Source of the DNA: Drosophila miranda
Taxonomy: Eukaryota; Arthropoda; Insecta; Diptera; Drosophilidae
Reading direction: 5' to 3'
Length of the DNA stretch: 64,000 nucleotides
Assembly (NCBI RefSeq): GCF_003369915.1
Contig: NC_046674.1
Location: 19,161,657-19,225,656 of the forward strand
This document shows positions 10,914 to 23,000 of the stretch, piece after piece (position 1 is the stretch's first letter; each line of letters begins with the position of its first letter). The translations under genes were made by a program, and so were the position numbers. The notes beneath the pieces are model-generated. The model was not told where the DNA came from. It made no database searches and saw nothing but the letters and a program-made list of their open reading frames with translations.

Positions 10914-13900
10914 GAGCTTGGGCTTCGTTCGCCTTGTAAGACATCCATCCGTCATCCTCCATCCCCCTGGAGCTGGGGCGCCATCCGCAATGTTAAAGGT
11001 CAAGTGCAACACTCCACCCACTGGGCAGGCGGGCGGGCGAGCAGTCGGAGGCAGAGGCAGAGGCAGGGGCAGTCTTGTGTCTGCAGGTGCCACAAGGGGC
11101 AGCCACAGAAGACCATTATCGATGACGTTGTTGCATTGGCATCGGCATTGGCCGGTAATTCCCTCATTAGGTGGCCAAGAGTCTGGAAGTTGGACGTCTG
11201 GCAGCCGGGCAGCCGGGCAGCCTGGCAGCCTGGCATGTGGCATGGGCAGTGGCATGTGGCATGCAACCTGCTCTCGAGCCTGTTTTCTGCGGCAGTGTCT
11301 GGTGGCACTCGTCAGCCCACTTAACGATGTGCTCCGGAATTTATGCCGATATGGTAATGCATCTCTACGCTGGGACTTGCCTCTGCGACTCGGGACTCAG
11401 AGTCGGACTCGGAGTCGTCTCCGGCTCTGGCTCTGGCTCTGGCTCTTGCTCGCCCGCTGCCTGCCTCATTATGCCATTGATGGACTGCAGTTGAGCATTT
11501 GGATTGCGTAATTTATTGTTTTGGGTCTTTTGGCTTGATAAACTGGTGTTGCCGCTGCCTCCGTTGCCCCTCTGCTGCCCCACAGTCCACCGCCGCTTCG
11601 GATTCCCGATGCCACTGACAATCCCGACATCACCAAAAACGGTCAACATTTGTTTGCTGTCTGCCTGTCTGTCTGTCATTTGTGTGGCATTTTTTGCCAA
11701 CGCCTCCCGACAAATCTCACTTTCCGCCAATGTCCGCGATGTCCAGTGTCCGCCATCAAATCCGCCGGGGGATTGTGTGGATCGGTGTACCAGTGTACCG
11801 GTGTACTCGTATCTCGCACTATAAACGAGTGCCAGTTTATGGCTCTAATTAGCTACGCAGGCAGCATGCAAAGCGAAGGCCTGGCCAGGCCCGATTCAAT
11901 CTCTCCCGCTTCGGCCCGCTGGGGTTTGGTTTTGGCCTAATGATTTCCACTGAATTGTGTGCTGCAACACGTGTGCAGGGGTTCCATCACATCACATCGC
12001 ATCGCATCGCATCGCTTCGCATCCAATCCCTCCCAGCAGCACAGACTGCGTGGAGTTCAAGAGGTTAAGCAGCAGAAGAGAACAGCGTTCTGCGTATGCA
12101 ACTGCAACAGCAAAGGCGACTGCGACTGCGACTGTGATTGCAACAAAAGTGCAACAAATCATCTCCCGTAGCTCCACTCCCAGCTCCAGCTCCAGCTCCA
12201 GGTCCAGGTCCATCTTTTCGTGGAGAGTGTAGAGTGGAGAGGGAGAGAGATCTCTTCGAGGCAACCAATTTGTGTTCCGTTGCTTTGCCGTTTGTATAAA
12301 TCAATTGGCAATGAGACGATGCGATGCGATGCGATGCTGGGGACTGGGGCTGGGGCTGGGGCTCTGACTGGGGCTGGGATTCTCCTTCTTCTCGGAGACG
12401 CGACAACCCGCTGTGCGGTGTCTATTGGCATGGCCATCCTATAAATCGCTCCCCCTACCCTACCCCACAAATGCACCTCTCTCTGTCTAATGCGTTATGT
12501 GTGTTTTGGACTATGATTTTTCCACTTGTTTCGTAGTGCGTGTGCCTGTGTCCGTGTCCGTGATTGGTCTATAAATTATTGGGTTTATTGCAGCCCAAAG
12601 GGTACTCCACCTCCACCACCACCGCCACCTCCATCCCCATCTCCGCCCCCGTTGCTGAGACACTGATGGATTACTCACGGGCTCTCCTTATCACCCACGT
12701 CCTCTCCCTCTCCCTCTCGACCGCTGCTGCCCCTCCTGTAAATATTTGCTTCCTTTAAGATATACTCGAACTCGAGCGTGTTTCTGATGTATTTGCCCCG
12801 CGACTTTCCTTTCAATTTCGATTTCAATTTCAATTTTCAGATTTCCAGAGCAGCAACAGCAAAAGCAGCAGCAACCTCCGCGACGGAATTTGAGTTCGAT
12901 TTCTGTTAAAATATTTGCACAACTTAAGGGTCAGCGCGGAACGACAAACACGCCGGAGGAAGGAAGGAAGGGGCAGAACGATAAAGGCCTTGACCTGTGG
13001 AGAGGCCCCTGCTGGAAGGGCGAAGGGGGAGGATCGCCACACCGCAATTAGGAGGTATGTATGTATGTCCATCACTCATTCTACTTCTGCTCTAAGACCT
13101 CTTTCTGAATTTCAGCCATAAATGAGTGAAAAAAGAGGCTTTCCTGGCCCAAAATCTATCTATGTATGACACAAATGCCAGGCCACTGCAGTGCAACTTT
13201 TGTTGCAGCAACAGTAAACTGCAACATCGAACAACTTCAACAGTAATATCAGCGGCATTAATATTAATTAAATAAACGTTAATTCAGCGCATTAATGCGT
13301 AATAAATAATGCTCTTTTGAGGCAAAAATTAATGCATAAAACGCTACTTATCGCTGCCCGATGGCCCGATGCCCGATGCCCGATGGCTGACGCCGCCGCC
13401 ACGCCACGCACTTATCTGTGTCAACACAGAGAGCTGCAACATGGATGGAGGGAGGGGCAAAGCCTGACAAACGCATTGTCAATAGCCTATAGATCCGCCT
13501 CTGGTCCGCATCGGAGTTGCAGCTGGAGCCGGAGTTGCAACTGAAGCTGGGACCTGGCGCTGGAGTCAGAGTTTGGAATCGTTGTCGTCGCCATCGACGT
13601 TGGTTGGCGCGTTGCAATTACATGTCTGTGACAAGAATTTTAAATGAAAATCGCTGCGTAGTGCACTGGACAAATGATTCAAACTTTCGCATTACGTGTG
13701 GAAAATGTTTAAAACTCAGTGCCAGAGTCAGAGCCAGAGCCAGAGCCACAGAGGCTCGGATTCGATCTCAATGGAGGCAGGCGCCATGCCATGCTCCATG
13801 CCAGGCTGCGAGTCCGAGTCCGTGCTTTTTGTGCGCTTTGCATGCCCAAGGAGCGGAGGAGCAGCGGAACAGCAGAGTAGCGGAGCAGCGGAGCCGAGAG

Positions 13901-16900
13901 CCGCTGGCGACGCGACGCATGAAATTAGAAAGGCATTATTGCAAATCTCTCGCTTTATTTATCAGCAATTTGTCAGCAAGTGTGCTGTGCGGCACGGATT
14001 AAAGTGGCAGGCCGCCACGGCAGTGTCGCCTCTATGCTGGCTCTCTGTTGCCTTTCTAATGCAATGCAATTGACACGGGCGAGTGCATCTACGCACAAAT
14101 TACTCGAGAAATCAAGCACTCTACACTCTACAGAGGTAAAGAGAGTACTGTACACCGCACTTCTCTCTCTCTCCCCCTCTCTGTGTGGGTCAAGTGCATT
14201 CGTTAATGAACTCTGGGATAACCATCGACCCACGCCACTGGCCGCCAGCTGATTTATGGCCCATGCTGTGGCACAGGAACGGCAACAGCAGCAGCAGCAG
14301 GAGGAGCAGCATTAGAACTCATACTCTGGCCAACTATTCAGGAGATCTGGGAGCACAGTAGAGTGAAGTATAGCCCTTTTGCCAGTTAACAAATAACATC
14401 AACTTATTAAATAAAGTTTCAATCCAGGCGCACGGACTGCTGCGACGAGGAGGAGACCAGAGCGGGGAACACAGCTACCGTGCTGGGACGAGGACTGCGA
14501 CTGCGACTGCGACTGGGACTGGGACGGCGACGGCGACTACAACTGGGACCGGGGAGGGACATATGGAGGCTGGAGGCTGGAGGCGCAGCCACAATAAATC
14601 ATCACATCGAAGGAAGGCTAGTGGAGGTGGAGAACTGTGTTGCAGGGGCAGGCGGGTACGAGTAACTGCGGCCAAGTTATGTGGCTTCATTGTGGACAGA
14701 ATGAACGCTTTTAAGCAGACAATTGCAGCCTGGGGCGCAGCCACAACAGGTAGGCGATGAAGGAAGAGGAGCCTCCGTCCGTGGACTGCAGCCAGCAATG
14801 GACTGTGATGGTCTGCAGCGGAGGGAGGGGGAAACACTCTCTCCATAGTGCAACGCACCTCCCACTACCCCTGGCTATTGTTTGCTCCCGTTCCTCCGAC
14901 ACTGCCGGACGACTGGAGCTTGCCACAGATTTTCGTAGGCCGCACTGCGGGCATAAATCATTTGGGTATGCTGCTGCTCTGCTCCTGCTCCTGCTCCTGC
15001 TGCCCCGTGTGCCTGATGCTCCGACTCCGACTCCGACTCCTGCTGCTGCTCCCAAGCCTACCCCTCCACTGCTTGCAACTTGCAACATGCTGCAATATGA
15101 GTTAATTTCTAGAGCCCGGATCTGGTAAGGAGTTTTTGCGTATTTGTCAACTGCAAATTACAACGTTTTTTATATTTCCCACACAAAATGTGTGCTTCTC
15201 GTTCGCAGAGATCTCTGGGCCAGGAATGGGTACTGCACTCCCCTCCACTTGGCACTGGACGTTGGACGCTGAAAACTGGTGTGTACCTATCGCTTGTGGG
15301 GCGACACAATATGTGGGTGGATGTGGCATATTTATGGCCCGCCTGGCATTATAAATTTTCCATTAACCTGCCCCCTAGGCTCATTGAGATTTGCATTGAA
15401 TGCAGGCAGTGTCTGTTTGTCTGTTCGGTCTGTCCGTCTGCTGATAGCGCATTATCTGTTTAAGGCTTTAATTTTATTTTTGTGGCCAAAAATGTACGCA
15501 AAATAAGTGCGCGAGCAGCGCCTTCTATGGGTTATGGGAGTCAGAGTCAGAGTCAGAGTCAGTCCCTGCCACAGCTACGGACCTGCCCCAATCCCAATCC
15601 CGATCCCCTGTGTGGGGAGGGGGGCTCGCTTTGCATGCAATTGACTTGAATGTAGAAAAGTGGATGCATAGCTGGTGCGATGTCTACTGCTGCTGGTGAT
15701 GCTGCTGTTGGTGCTGCTGCATCTCATTGAACCCCGACAAATTGGTCATAATTTTAAGCAACTAATCCCAATAAACATGGCCCAAACATTGTGCCACTGA
15801 CATTAAGCTGCCAGCTCTATGGACGACTGGACTGCCTCTCGACTGCTTTCGGGGACTGCTGCGACGACTTACGGTCCCAGTAAGCCAAGTAAGTAGCCAA
15901 CTAATAAAATGCCATTTATCTGTGCATCGATCAGGCCACTGCCCCAGGTACAGGCACAGGTGGATGGTGGGGGATGGAGGAAAAGGGGATAGGGGATAGC
16001 GGAAGCGGAATGGCCATAAACTTGGCCATAGAAATCGAAGCGCAACGAATCGATTTGGGCAGCAGTCAAACATAAATTGCAGATGAACAGGAGTTCAAAT
16101 CGAAAACGAAGCCCGGTGGATTTATGCGACGAGTCAATGACTAGACAAAGGTTAATCAGATGGGTCATCAAAGCGGCCACTGCCTACTGGAGGATCATAG
16201 ATACCAGATAGATATATAGATAGATAGATACACTTGCCACACGATGGACGCCTGCTTCTGATTTACCTAACGAGAGAGTAAGACACGTGAGAGGTGCACA
16301 TGGTCATGACTCAACCCCCTACCCCAACCGACAGTCCACAGTCCACAGTCCACAGTCCACAACCCACGCATGGTCAATCAGTGGGTCTCTGATTGGGTTC
16401 ACACGCTGCCCCTTATCGATGCGTGTGTGTGTGTATACGAGAGATACAATTTGGTTGGGGCACGAACTTTAAACTCTCGCTGGGCAAACAGTAATTTTTC
16501 AATTGTGCACACACTCAAGCAACCTCAACCTCATATTGCGTCACAATGCAAAACGCTTATCGCTGCAGTAAAGTATCTTGTGGATGCGGTCTGGCTATGG
16601 CTATGGCTATGGCTGCGGCTCTCGTTCTTGCTCTTACTCTTGCCCTGGCCCTTGACTGTGGCGTTGGCTGTGTGTTATCTGTGGGTGTAATTTTCTCACG
16701 GTTCAGTTTTCAGTTGGACGCGGGATTGAATTGCGTTTGCACATTTCCCTTTTCGTGTTTTTATTGCTCGCTCGCTCGCCGGCTCGGCTCCTCGTTTGCC
16801 TTTTCGCCAACACTTTTTGTGGGTGATTACGATTGCGAGAGAAGGAGGAAGCCAGAGCCCAGAGCCCTGATCCGTAGCCGGAGCCGGAGCATGGAGCTGC

Positions 16901-17289
16901 GAGCGAGCACCTGGATAAATATCTTATCTTTCGTCGACTTGAGTTCGCATTGGGTTTCCTACGTTTCCTCGCTGCTCTTTCTTGGTGGGTTGTGTCGTGT
17001 CGTATCATATCGGTTCTGCTTTCAGCGCCTCATATCACATATTAATTTGGGAGTAGCGTGGGAAAGCTCGCGAATTGTTGCCAATTCGCATGCGAACTGT
17101 TGTTCATCCGCTATCGCCGCTATCAAGTGTTTGGATTGTTTGCCCTGTGCGCAAACAAACATTCAGCCAAAGCAAATCTTCCGCCGTCGAGTAGGCGTTG
17201 GGAAATGTCAATAGGGCTCAAGGTCCCCAAGTCATAGGTGGAGTCTTAGCCCCACGCTGTGAAATAGATTTTGAGGAAATAAATTTAAA
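10914..17289. other. long intergenic region, no gene supported
   Basis: Rich in short simple repeats: GGCTCTGGCTCT at 11427-11445, GCGATGCGATGC at 12318-12336, AGAGTCAGAGTC at 15540-15562 and CTATGGCTATGG at 16593-16613. A 222-codon frame at 16546-17214 begins in one of these repeats and has no recognisable domain. A TTCAGTTTTCAGTTGG stretch at 16702-16717 resembles initiator sites and could mark a start for the short ORFs that follow. Otherwise nothing is seen. Confidence 0.5.
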
Positions 17290-17715
17290 TGCTAGCGATT
17301 GTTAACCGGAATCCCAACAACATCATTAAGGAATTGGCGGACAGTTTCTCCACATGAACTTCTTTCTTTTTCATTTAATTACTTTCTAGGTCTTTTGCCG
17401 TGGAGTGTGATACTCCCCTGTAACCGATAAATTTGGTAAGCGTAGTCATGGACTGTCTTTCCTCCCAAGTTAATGTTTATAATGCGATTCCAGAGTCAGT
17501 ATTACTTCGTGTGCAAACGGATCTGCGTAGCCTACGTGACGACATCGGCCAGGAGCACCGCGATCAACTTCGATGATGACCAAGGAGCCTGCAGGGTCCT
17601 TAGATATGGAGGACAAACTTTAACATCATCATCAACTGATCATCGGACTGATCAATGAGATTTTTTCGATCAAAAGAAGGCGTGGAAGATTCGGAACGGC
17701 CCCCAAATAAAGAAT
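17290..17715 (+). other. short coding-like ORFs ending in an AATAAA/A-rich tail
   Basis: Two small frames look less random than their surroundings. ATG 17290 opens a 23-codon frame (MLAIVNRNPNNIIKELADSF, then ST). ATG 17448 opens a 41-codon frame containing a charged, helix-prone LLRVQTDLRSLRDDIGQEH segment. A TTTCTAG acceptor-like site near 17388 and a GTAAGC donor-like site near 17434 lie between them. AATAAA occurs at 17705, followed by an A-rich ATTAAATAAATAAAT tail. This could be a small spliced gene or the 3' end of a decayed retroelement. I do not recognise a family. Confidence 0.25.
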
Positions 17716-18079
17716 TAAATAAATAAATACAATTACACTTATACCCGATACTCAGTCAGTATCAGAATTATCAGTTTCGGTTATAATCAGAATTGATTTG
17801 TTCGCTCATGTGGGCAGGGGGGATCTCTTCGCGACCTCTCTATCTGCATTTTGCACGCACTTGTCATGAGAGATGCTTATCAAAAATGACGACTGAATGT
17901 CTTCGCTAAGGACATAGGACAAAAGGTTGTAGGCATGGTCGCAGGGGACCAGATTAGTCAAGAAATGTCCAAATTGGACGAGAAACGCCGCAGCCTTAGC
18001 GACCTGATTGGGGCACGACCTGATCGGAAAAAAATGGTGGAGAAAGTAAGTCATATGTTCTGAGTGGACCCAATATCAA

Positions 18080-19420
18080 TAATCCTTGATAAGGACTCCA
18101 TCAAGGATGTCCCCCGATCACGAAATGACATACCTCTCCCCAACTAGCCACCGTATAGCAGAGATACAGTATATAGAAAAAAACAGCAATCGCTATATAT
18201 CGGGCAATAATAGGGCCAGATCGGTGAAAGATCAACTCTCCCAGGACCGTGGGGATCCAGCCTGTCGAACGGCATCAAAATCTCGACTACGAAAATGAGG
18301 CCGATTTTTGGCAAATTCAATGATGTAACCATCATGATTTTTTGCGAAAATCGTGATATGCTGGATGTCCTGTTTTCTGATGCCAATCGGTTGGCAGGAC
18401 TCTCCCCATCACGAAAAGTCATGCCACGCCCACATCGGCCGCTGTTCAACCGAGATATAGCGTGCAGAAAATACCAGTATTTCCATGAAGCGTAAATCCA
18501 AATCTTCCGAAGGCTATAGCTCAGACAAATAGGGCCAGATCGGCGAAGAACCAACTCTCCCAGGATCGCAAGGATCCAGCCTTTCGCACGGCATCAAAAT
18601 CTCGACTACGAAAATGAGGCCGATTTTTGGCAAATTCAATGATGTAACCATCATTATTTTTTGCGAAAATCGTGATATGCTGGATGTCCTGTTTTCTGAT
18701 GCCAATCGGTTGGCAGGACTCTCCCCATCACGAAAAGTCATGCCACGCCCACATCGGCCGCTGTTCAACCGAGATATAGCGTGCAGAAAATACCAGTATT
18801 TCCATGAAGCGTAAATCCAAATCTTCCGAAGGCTATAGCTCAGACAAATAGGGCCAGATCGGCGAAGAACCAACTGTCCCAGGATCGCAAGGATCCAGCC
18901 TTTCGCACGGCATCAAAATCTCGACTACGAAAATGAGGCCGATTTTTGGCAAATTCAATGATGTAACCATCATGATTTTTTGCGAAAATCGTGATATGCT
19001 GGATGTCCTGTTTTCTGATGCCAATCGGTTGGCAGGACTCTCCCCATCACGAAAAGTCATGCCACGCCCAGATCGGCCGCTTTTCAACCGAGATATAGTG
19101 TGCAGAAAATACCAGTGTTTCCATGAAGCGTAAATCCAAATCTTCCGAAGGCTATAGCTCAGACAAATAGGGCCAGATCGGCGAAGAACCAACTGTCCCA
19201 GGATCACAAGGATCCAGCCTGTCGAACGGCATCAAAATCTCGACTACGAAAATGAGGCCGATTTTTGGCAAATTCAATGATGTAACCATCATGATTTTTT
19301 GCGAAAATCGTGATATGCTGGATGTCCTGTTTTCTGATGCCAATCGGTTGGCAGGACTCTCCCCATCACGAAAAGTCATGCCACCCTTAGATCGGCCGCT
19401 ATTCAGCCGAGTTATAGCTC
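18080..19420. repeat. 319-bp tandem array, three full units plus partial flanks
   Basis: The anchor ATGAGGCCGATTTTTGGC recurs at 18295, 18614, 18933 and 19252, a fixed period of 319 bases. The phrase AATAGGGCCAGATCGG recurs near 18211, 18529, 18848 and 19167. Units differ by only a few substitutions, so the expansion is recent. Because 319 is not a multiple of three, the apparent 66-codon and 119-136-codon frames are echoes of the repeat, not exons. The left flank (18080-18125) carries a CCTTGATAAGGACTCCATC motif that also flanks the homologous inverted copy near 52.8 kb. Confidence 0.92.
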
Positions 19421-20079
19421 AAATAATTGACCATTGGGTGGTTTTCAAAGATTTATTATTTTTTTAATGCGATTTTCTGTTGCCCCTGGGCTTTATTGAG
19501 CCAGTGAGGGGCAATGGGTCTTTGTGTATTGAATAATATGTCATGATTATTGAAATAGGGCGTATATAATGTACAGTATATGAAAAAAAAAAAAAAAAAA
19601 ATAGATGAGCAGAAGCAACAAATTTTGGCTGCGTCCGTCCATGTGTCTTGGCCTAGTTCGAACAACGTGAGTAGGAACTAAATTACGACTAAGTTGTTTT
19701 CAAAATCACTACGTTACAAAATCACTTCTAGAAGAATTCCTAAGTAAGCTTAATGCCACGTCCGCGTGGTGAACATGGCATCGACTAAATCGAAATACTT
19801 TTGTTGTTTGTAAGAGTTTCCTTTCGGTTTGCAGCTGGGACTAATGGGGCATGGGGGGATAGTTGAAAGGAGTGAAAGGAAGAGAAAGAGGAGCAGGAGG
19901 AAAAGGGGAAGCAGGATAACCACATGGGGAGACAGGAAGTTTAGAGTCATAGAAAACTTTGGTTAGCCCTAAAATTAGTTAAAAACTTAACTTAGACATC
20001 CCTGTGCTTAGACGAGTTTCATTTAAGACTAATTTAAATTAAATTAGCAATAAGCTGCGCGGCCCCGCGAGACGGAGGC
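19421..20079. other. array flank and 3' region of transporter C
   Basis: Contains a 19-base A run at 19583-19601 and a GA/AG-rich stretch at 19865-19935. The part nearest 20080 is presumably the 3' untranslated region of transporter C on the minus strand. No gene is seen. Confidence 0.45.
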
Positions 20080-23000
20080 TTAATGGCCGCCACTGAACTC
20101 GGCATGGAATTCGATGATGCTCACGTATGTGCCGGCCACAAAGCCTACCACTCCGAACAGTATCAGGCCCGAGTTCTTCCACAACCGCCAGTTGAAGCGT
20201 CCATAGCCGGGGTCCTCGTGGTACACGGCCAGCTCGATTGTCGCCGGCACGATCATGCCCAGCGTACTGAGGCACACGGCTCCAATAAGCGAGATGAAGG
20301 GCCCCAAGTTGGGCAACGCCACGGCAATGCCTCCGCACAGCACCTGAAAGAGATAACAGTTTCAGCAGACGCTTCCAAAAGCAGATTAAGCATCATAGCT
20401 TACCACCAACGCCACACGCAGTCCGTACTCGCTGATGTTCTGGCGTTCTGGTCTGATCTTGTGCTCCAGCCCTTTCCAGAGGATCGAGATGGGCACGTAG
20501 AACTGCAGCGTGAAGGTAAAGAAGATGGCAATGGCAATCATCAGTTTCACGGACTGAGCCAATCTGCAGACAAGGCAAAGAACAGTATTTTGGATGAGTT
20601 TGGATGTTCTAAGAATTATAGATTAGGTAACTCACTTGTCTTCCAGGGGCAGGTTAAGCGTAATGCTAGCCTGTGTGTCGGGACCGTACTTAAGAAAGCC
20701 GAAGAAGCCTACAAGGGTGTACAGGGCAATGACCAGACCCATGCCAAAGTTCAGCACGGAGGGGCAGCCGATGAAGTGAGTGGGGTTCCTCATGTCGTTC
20801 TCCAGGGACATCACTACGCCGATGCCCTCCAGGGCGAAGATCACGGTGCCGAAGAAGAGGGGCCACTCCGAGACGGCTACCAGGCCGGGGCGCTCAGCGG
20901 GAGCCGGGAGGTCGGTGAACATATAGATGAAGGTGATAACAATGCCCACGAACATCAGGATGTTGGCGATCATGGAGAAGGGCGTAAGGAACTTGAGGTT
21001 CCGCACCAGGCACATGAAGATCAGCGGCACGGTCACAATCATAATCCAGACGCGTACACTCAGCACGGTCTCCAGATAGACGCTCACCACCTGCTCCACG
21101 TTGGTTGCCACGAACACCAGGTAGATGCAGCAGCAGCCAAGCAGATCTAGCACCAGAAAACTGTTCACCATGAAGCGTATGAAGCGGGACCAGCGGTTCA
21201 GCGCAGGAGGACCATCCAAGAAGGCCTGTTCGGCCACGTCTGCGAATCCCATCATCGGAATCTTGCGTCGACGGCACAGGATATGGGCGCACTTCACCAG
21301 GACGTGCACGCAATAGGTGCAGAGGGTGCCCACGGCGAAAGTGGCCACTAAACCGAACCACAGACCCGCATGTGAGAAGGCCATGGGCATGGCCAGGATG
21401 CCCGAGCCCAGGGAGCCCTTCAGCAGATGCACAAATGTCTCCAGATCCCTAAGGAAATTCGAATCAAATAATAAATTAACATTTGTGCGATCAATATATT
21501 CTAAAGGTTAATGGGCGCCGCATTTTGCTGTCAAAAATCGAATACATTTTACGTGGGCGAATCACGTTTTTCGTTGGAAAAGCCCCCTGCAGTGGGGAGC
21601 AGCTGATGTGGCGCACAAATGGAAATTGCACATAACAGGCCTATTCCATAACAAAACAATTTCGAAGGCATGCGCCCAAAAGCTTTGGTCAATAGTGATT
21701 TTCGTGGACATAGCCGAAAATAGCCACTGCACGCCTCCTCCACCCACCGCCCGATCTCTCATGCATCATTTCTTGATGCAAGGCCGTGCGGATGCGTTTG
21801 CTCTCGTCAGGCGTCAAACGTCGGGCGTGAGAGGGCGTATGGGTGGGAAGGGGACGGGTGGGTGATTAGGAGAGCAGCGTTCCTCATTCCACACGATAAA
21901 CGAGTCGAGCAAAACATTTGGCGGGGCTTCTCGTTTTCTTTCTGCGTTTTCTTTTCATTCGCCTGAGATTTTCCTTGCGAATTTACCTTATTTTTATTTT
22001 TATTTTTATTTTTAGTTTGGAAGCCAAGAGACCAAGGACAATGGCAACGAAATTGAATTTCCGTTATATTCTCTTCGGATTTCGCAATGGGAAAAGGTCA
22101 ATGACGCGGGCGGGTGGGTCACCAGAGCGTATAATTAATGTGATTAGTCATTGAGGAGGGCCGCCCGCCGTAAGCGATCATCTGTTGTTTATATAATGTA
22201 AGGTGGTAACATTGGGGTGGTACTTACGATGTGGGATGCTCCACCTTGCGGTGCTCGAAGGGATTGTAGTTGCCATCATCGGAGTCGCCGCCGCCTTTCT
22301 TGCGCGTGATCACCAGTGGCAGGGTGGAGCCAGCCGCCTGCTGGACGGGTACGTCAGCCATGTCCGAACGGATGAACCTGTCCGAAGAGGAGTACATTTC
22401 AAACATGGTCGTGGAGGACTCGTTGTCAATGTTCTTGTACATCGCGCCGCCGTGCACTTTGCTAACAACACTGCCGCTGCCTGAGGCATCGACTGATCGA
22501 ATGATCGGGGCGATCCGATTCAATCCGATCCGACTGGCGGATATACTCACTTGGGTTGGCCTATGCTCGCGTTGTTCCTGCCGCCTTGGGGCTTCTCGCT
22601 GTCATAGCCGCTCGACACAACCGTGGGGATTTTCTGCGAGAGAGAGGTAGAGAGAGGGAGAGAGAGAGAAAGAGAGAGAGTGGGTGAAAAAGGAATGCCA
22701 GATGAATAAGGTGCGAGGCAAAGAGCAGGAGACAAAAAGAGAGCGTCCCATCGCAGAGTGGGAATTATGTAAAGCTCTTCGCAGCTGCAACCGAAATTGC
22801 ATCTAAAACTATCCGTATCTTTATCTGTATCTTTATCGGCATCTGCATCTGTATCTGTATGTGTATCTGCATCTACATCTGTATCTGTATCTGCCTTTGT
22901 ATCTGCATCTTTCTCTGAAGTGGCAGTGGCAGTGGCAGCCGAGAAACAGACGAAAATATCGCTTGCCAAATAGCAAATTAGAAAAATACGCAAACAAGAT

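Noticed and set aside
16546-17214. 222-codon + strand frame starting with a real ATG
   Set aside because: The N-terminal half is the translation of a CTATGG/GCTCTT simple repeat and the rest shows no recognisable fold. It was kept only as background to the short ORFs at 17290.
18144-19207. Repeated 119-136-codon minus frames in the tandem array
   Set aside because: They recur because the 319-bp unit recurs. The period is not a multiple of three, and each copy ends at the same stop.
20083-21150. 355-codon + strand frame over transporter C
   Set aside because: It is antisense to the large permease exon, has His/Gln-rich composition without a domain, and runs across two introns of C.
22547-22993. 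148-codon minus frame rich in Asp-Thr repeats
   Set aside because: Only its last 27 codons (22633-22551) form a real exon; the rest is a hexanucleotide repeat and CT tract in the intron.
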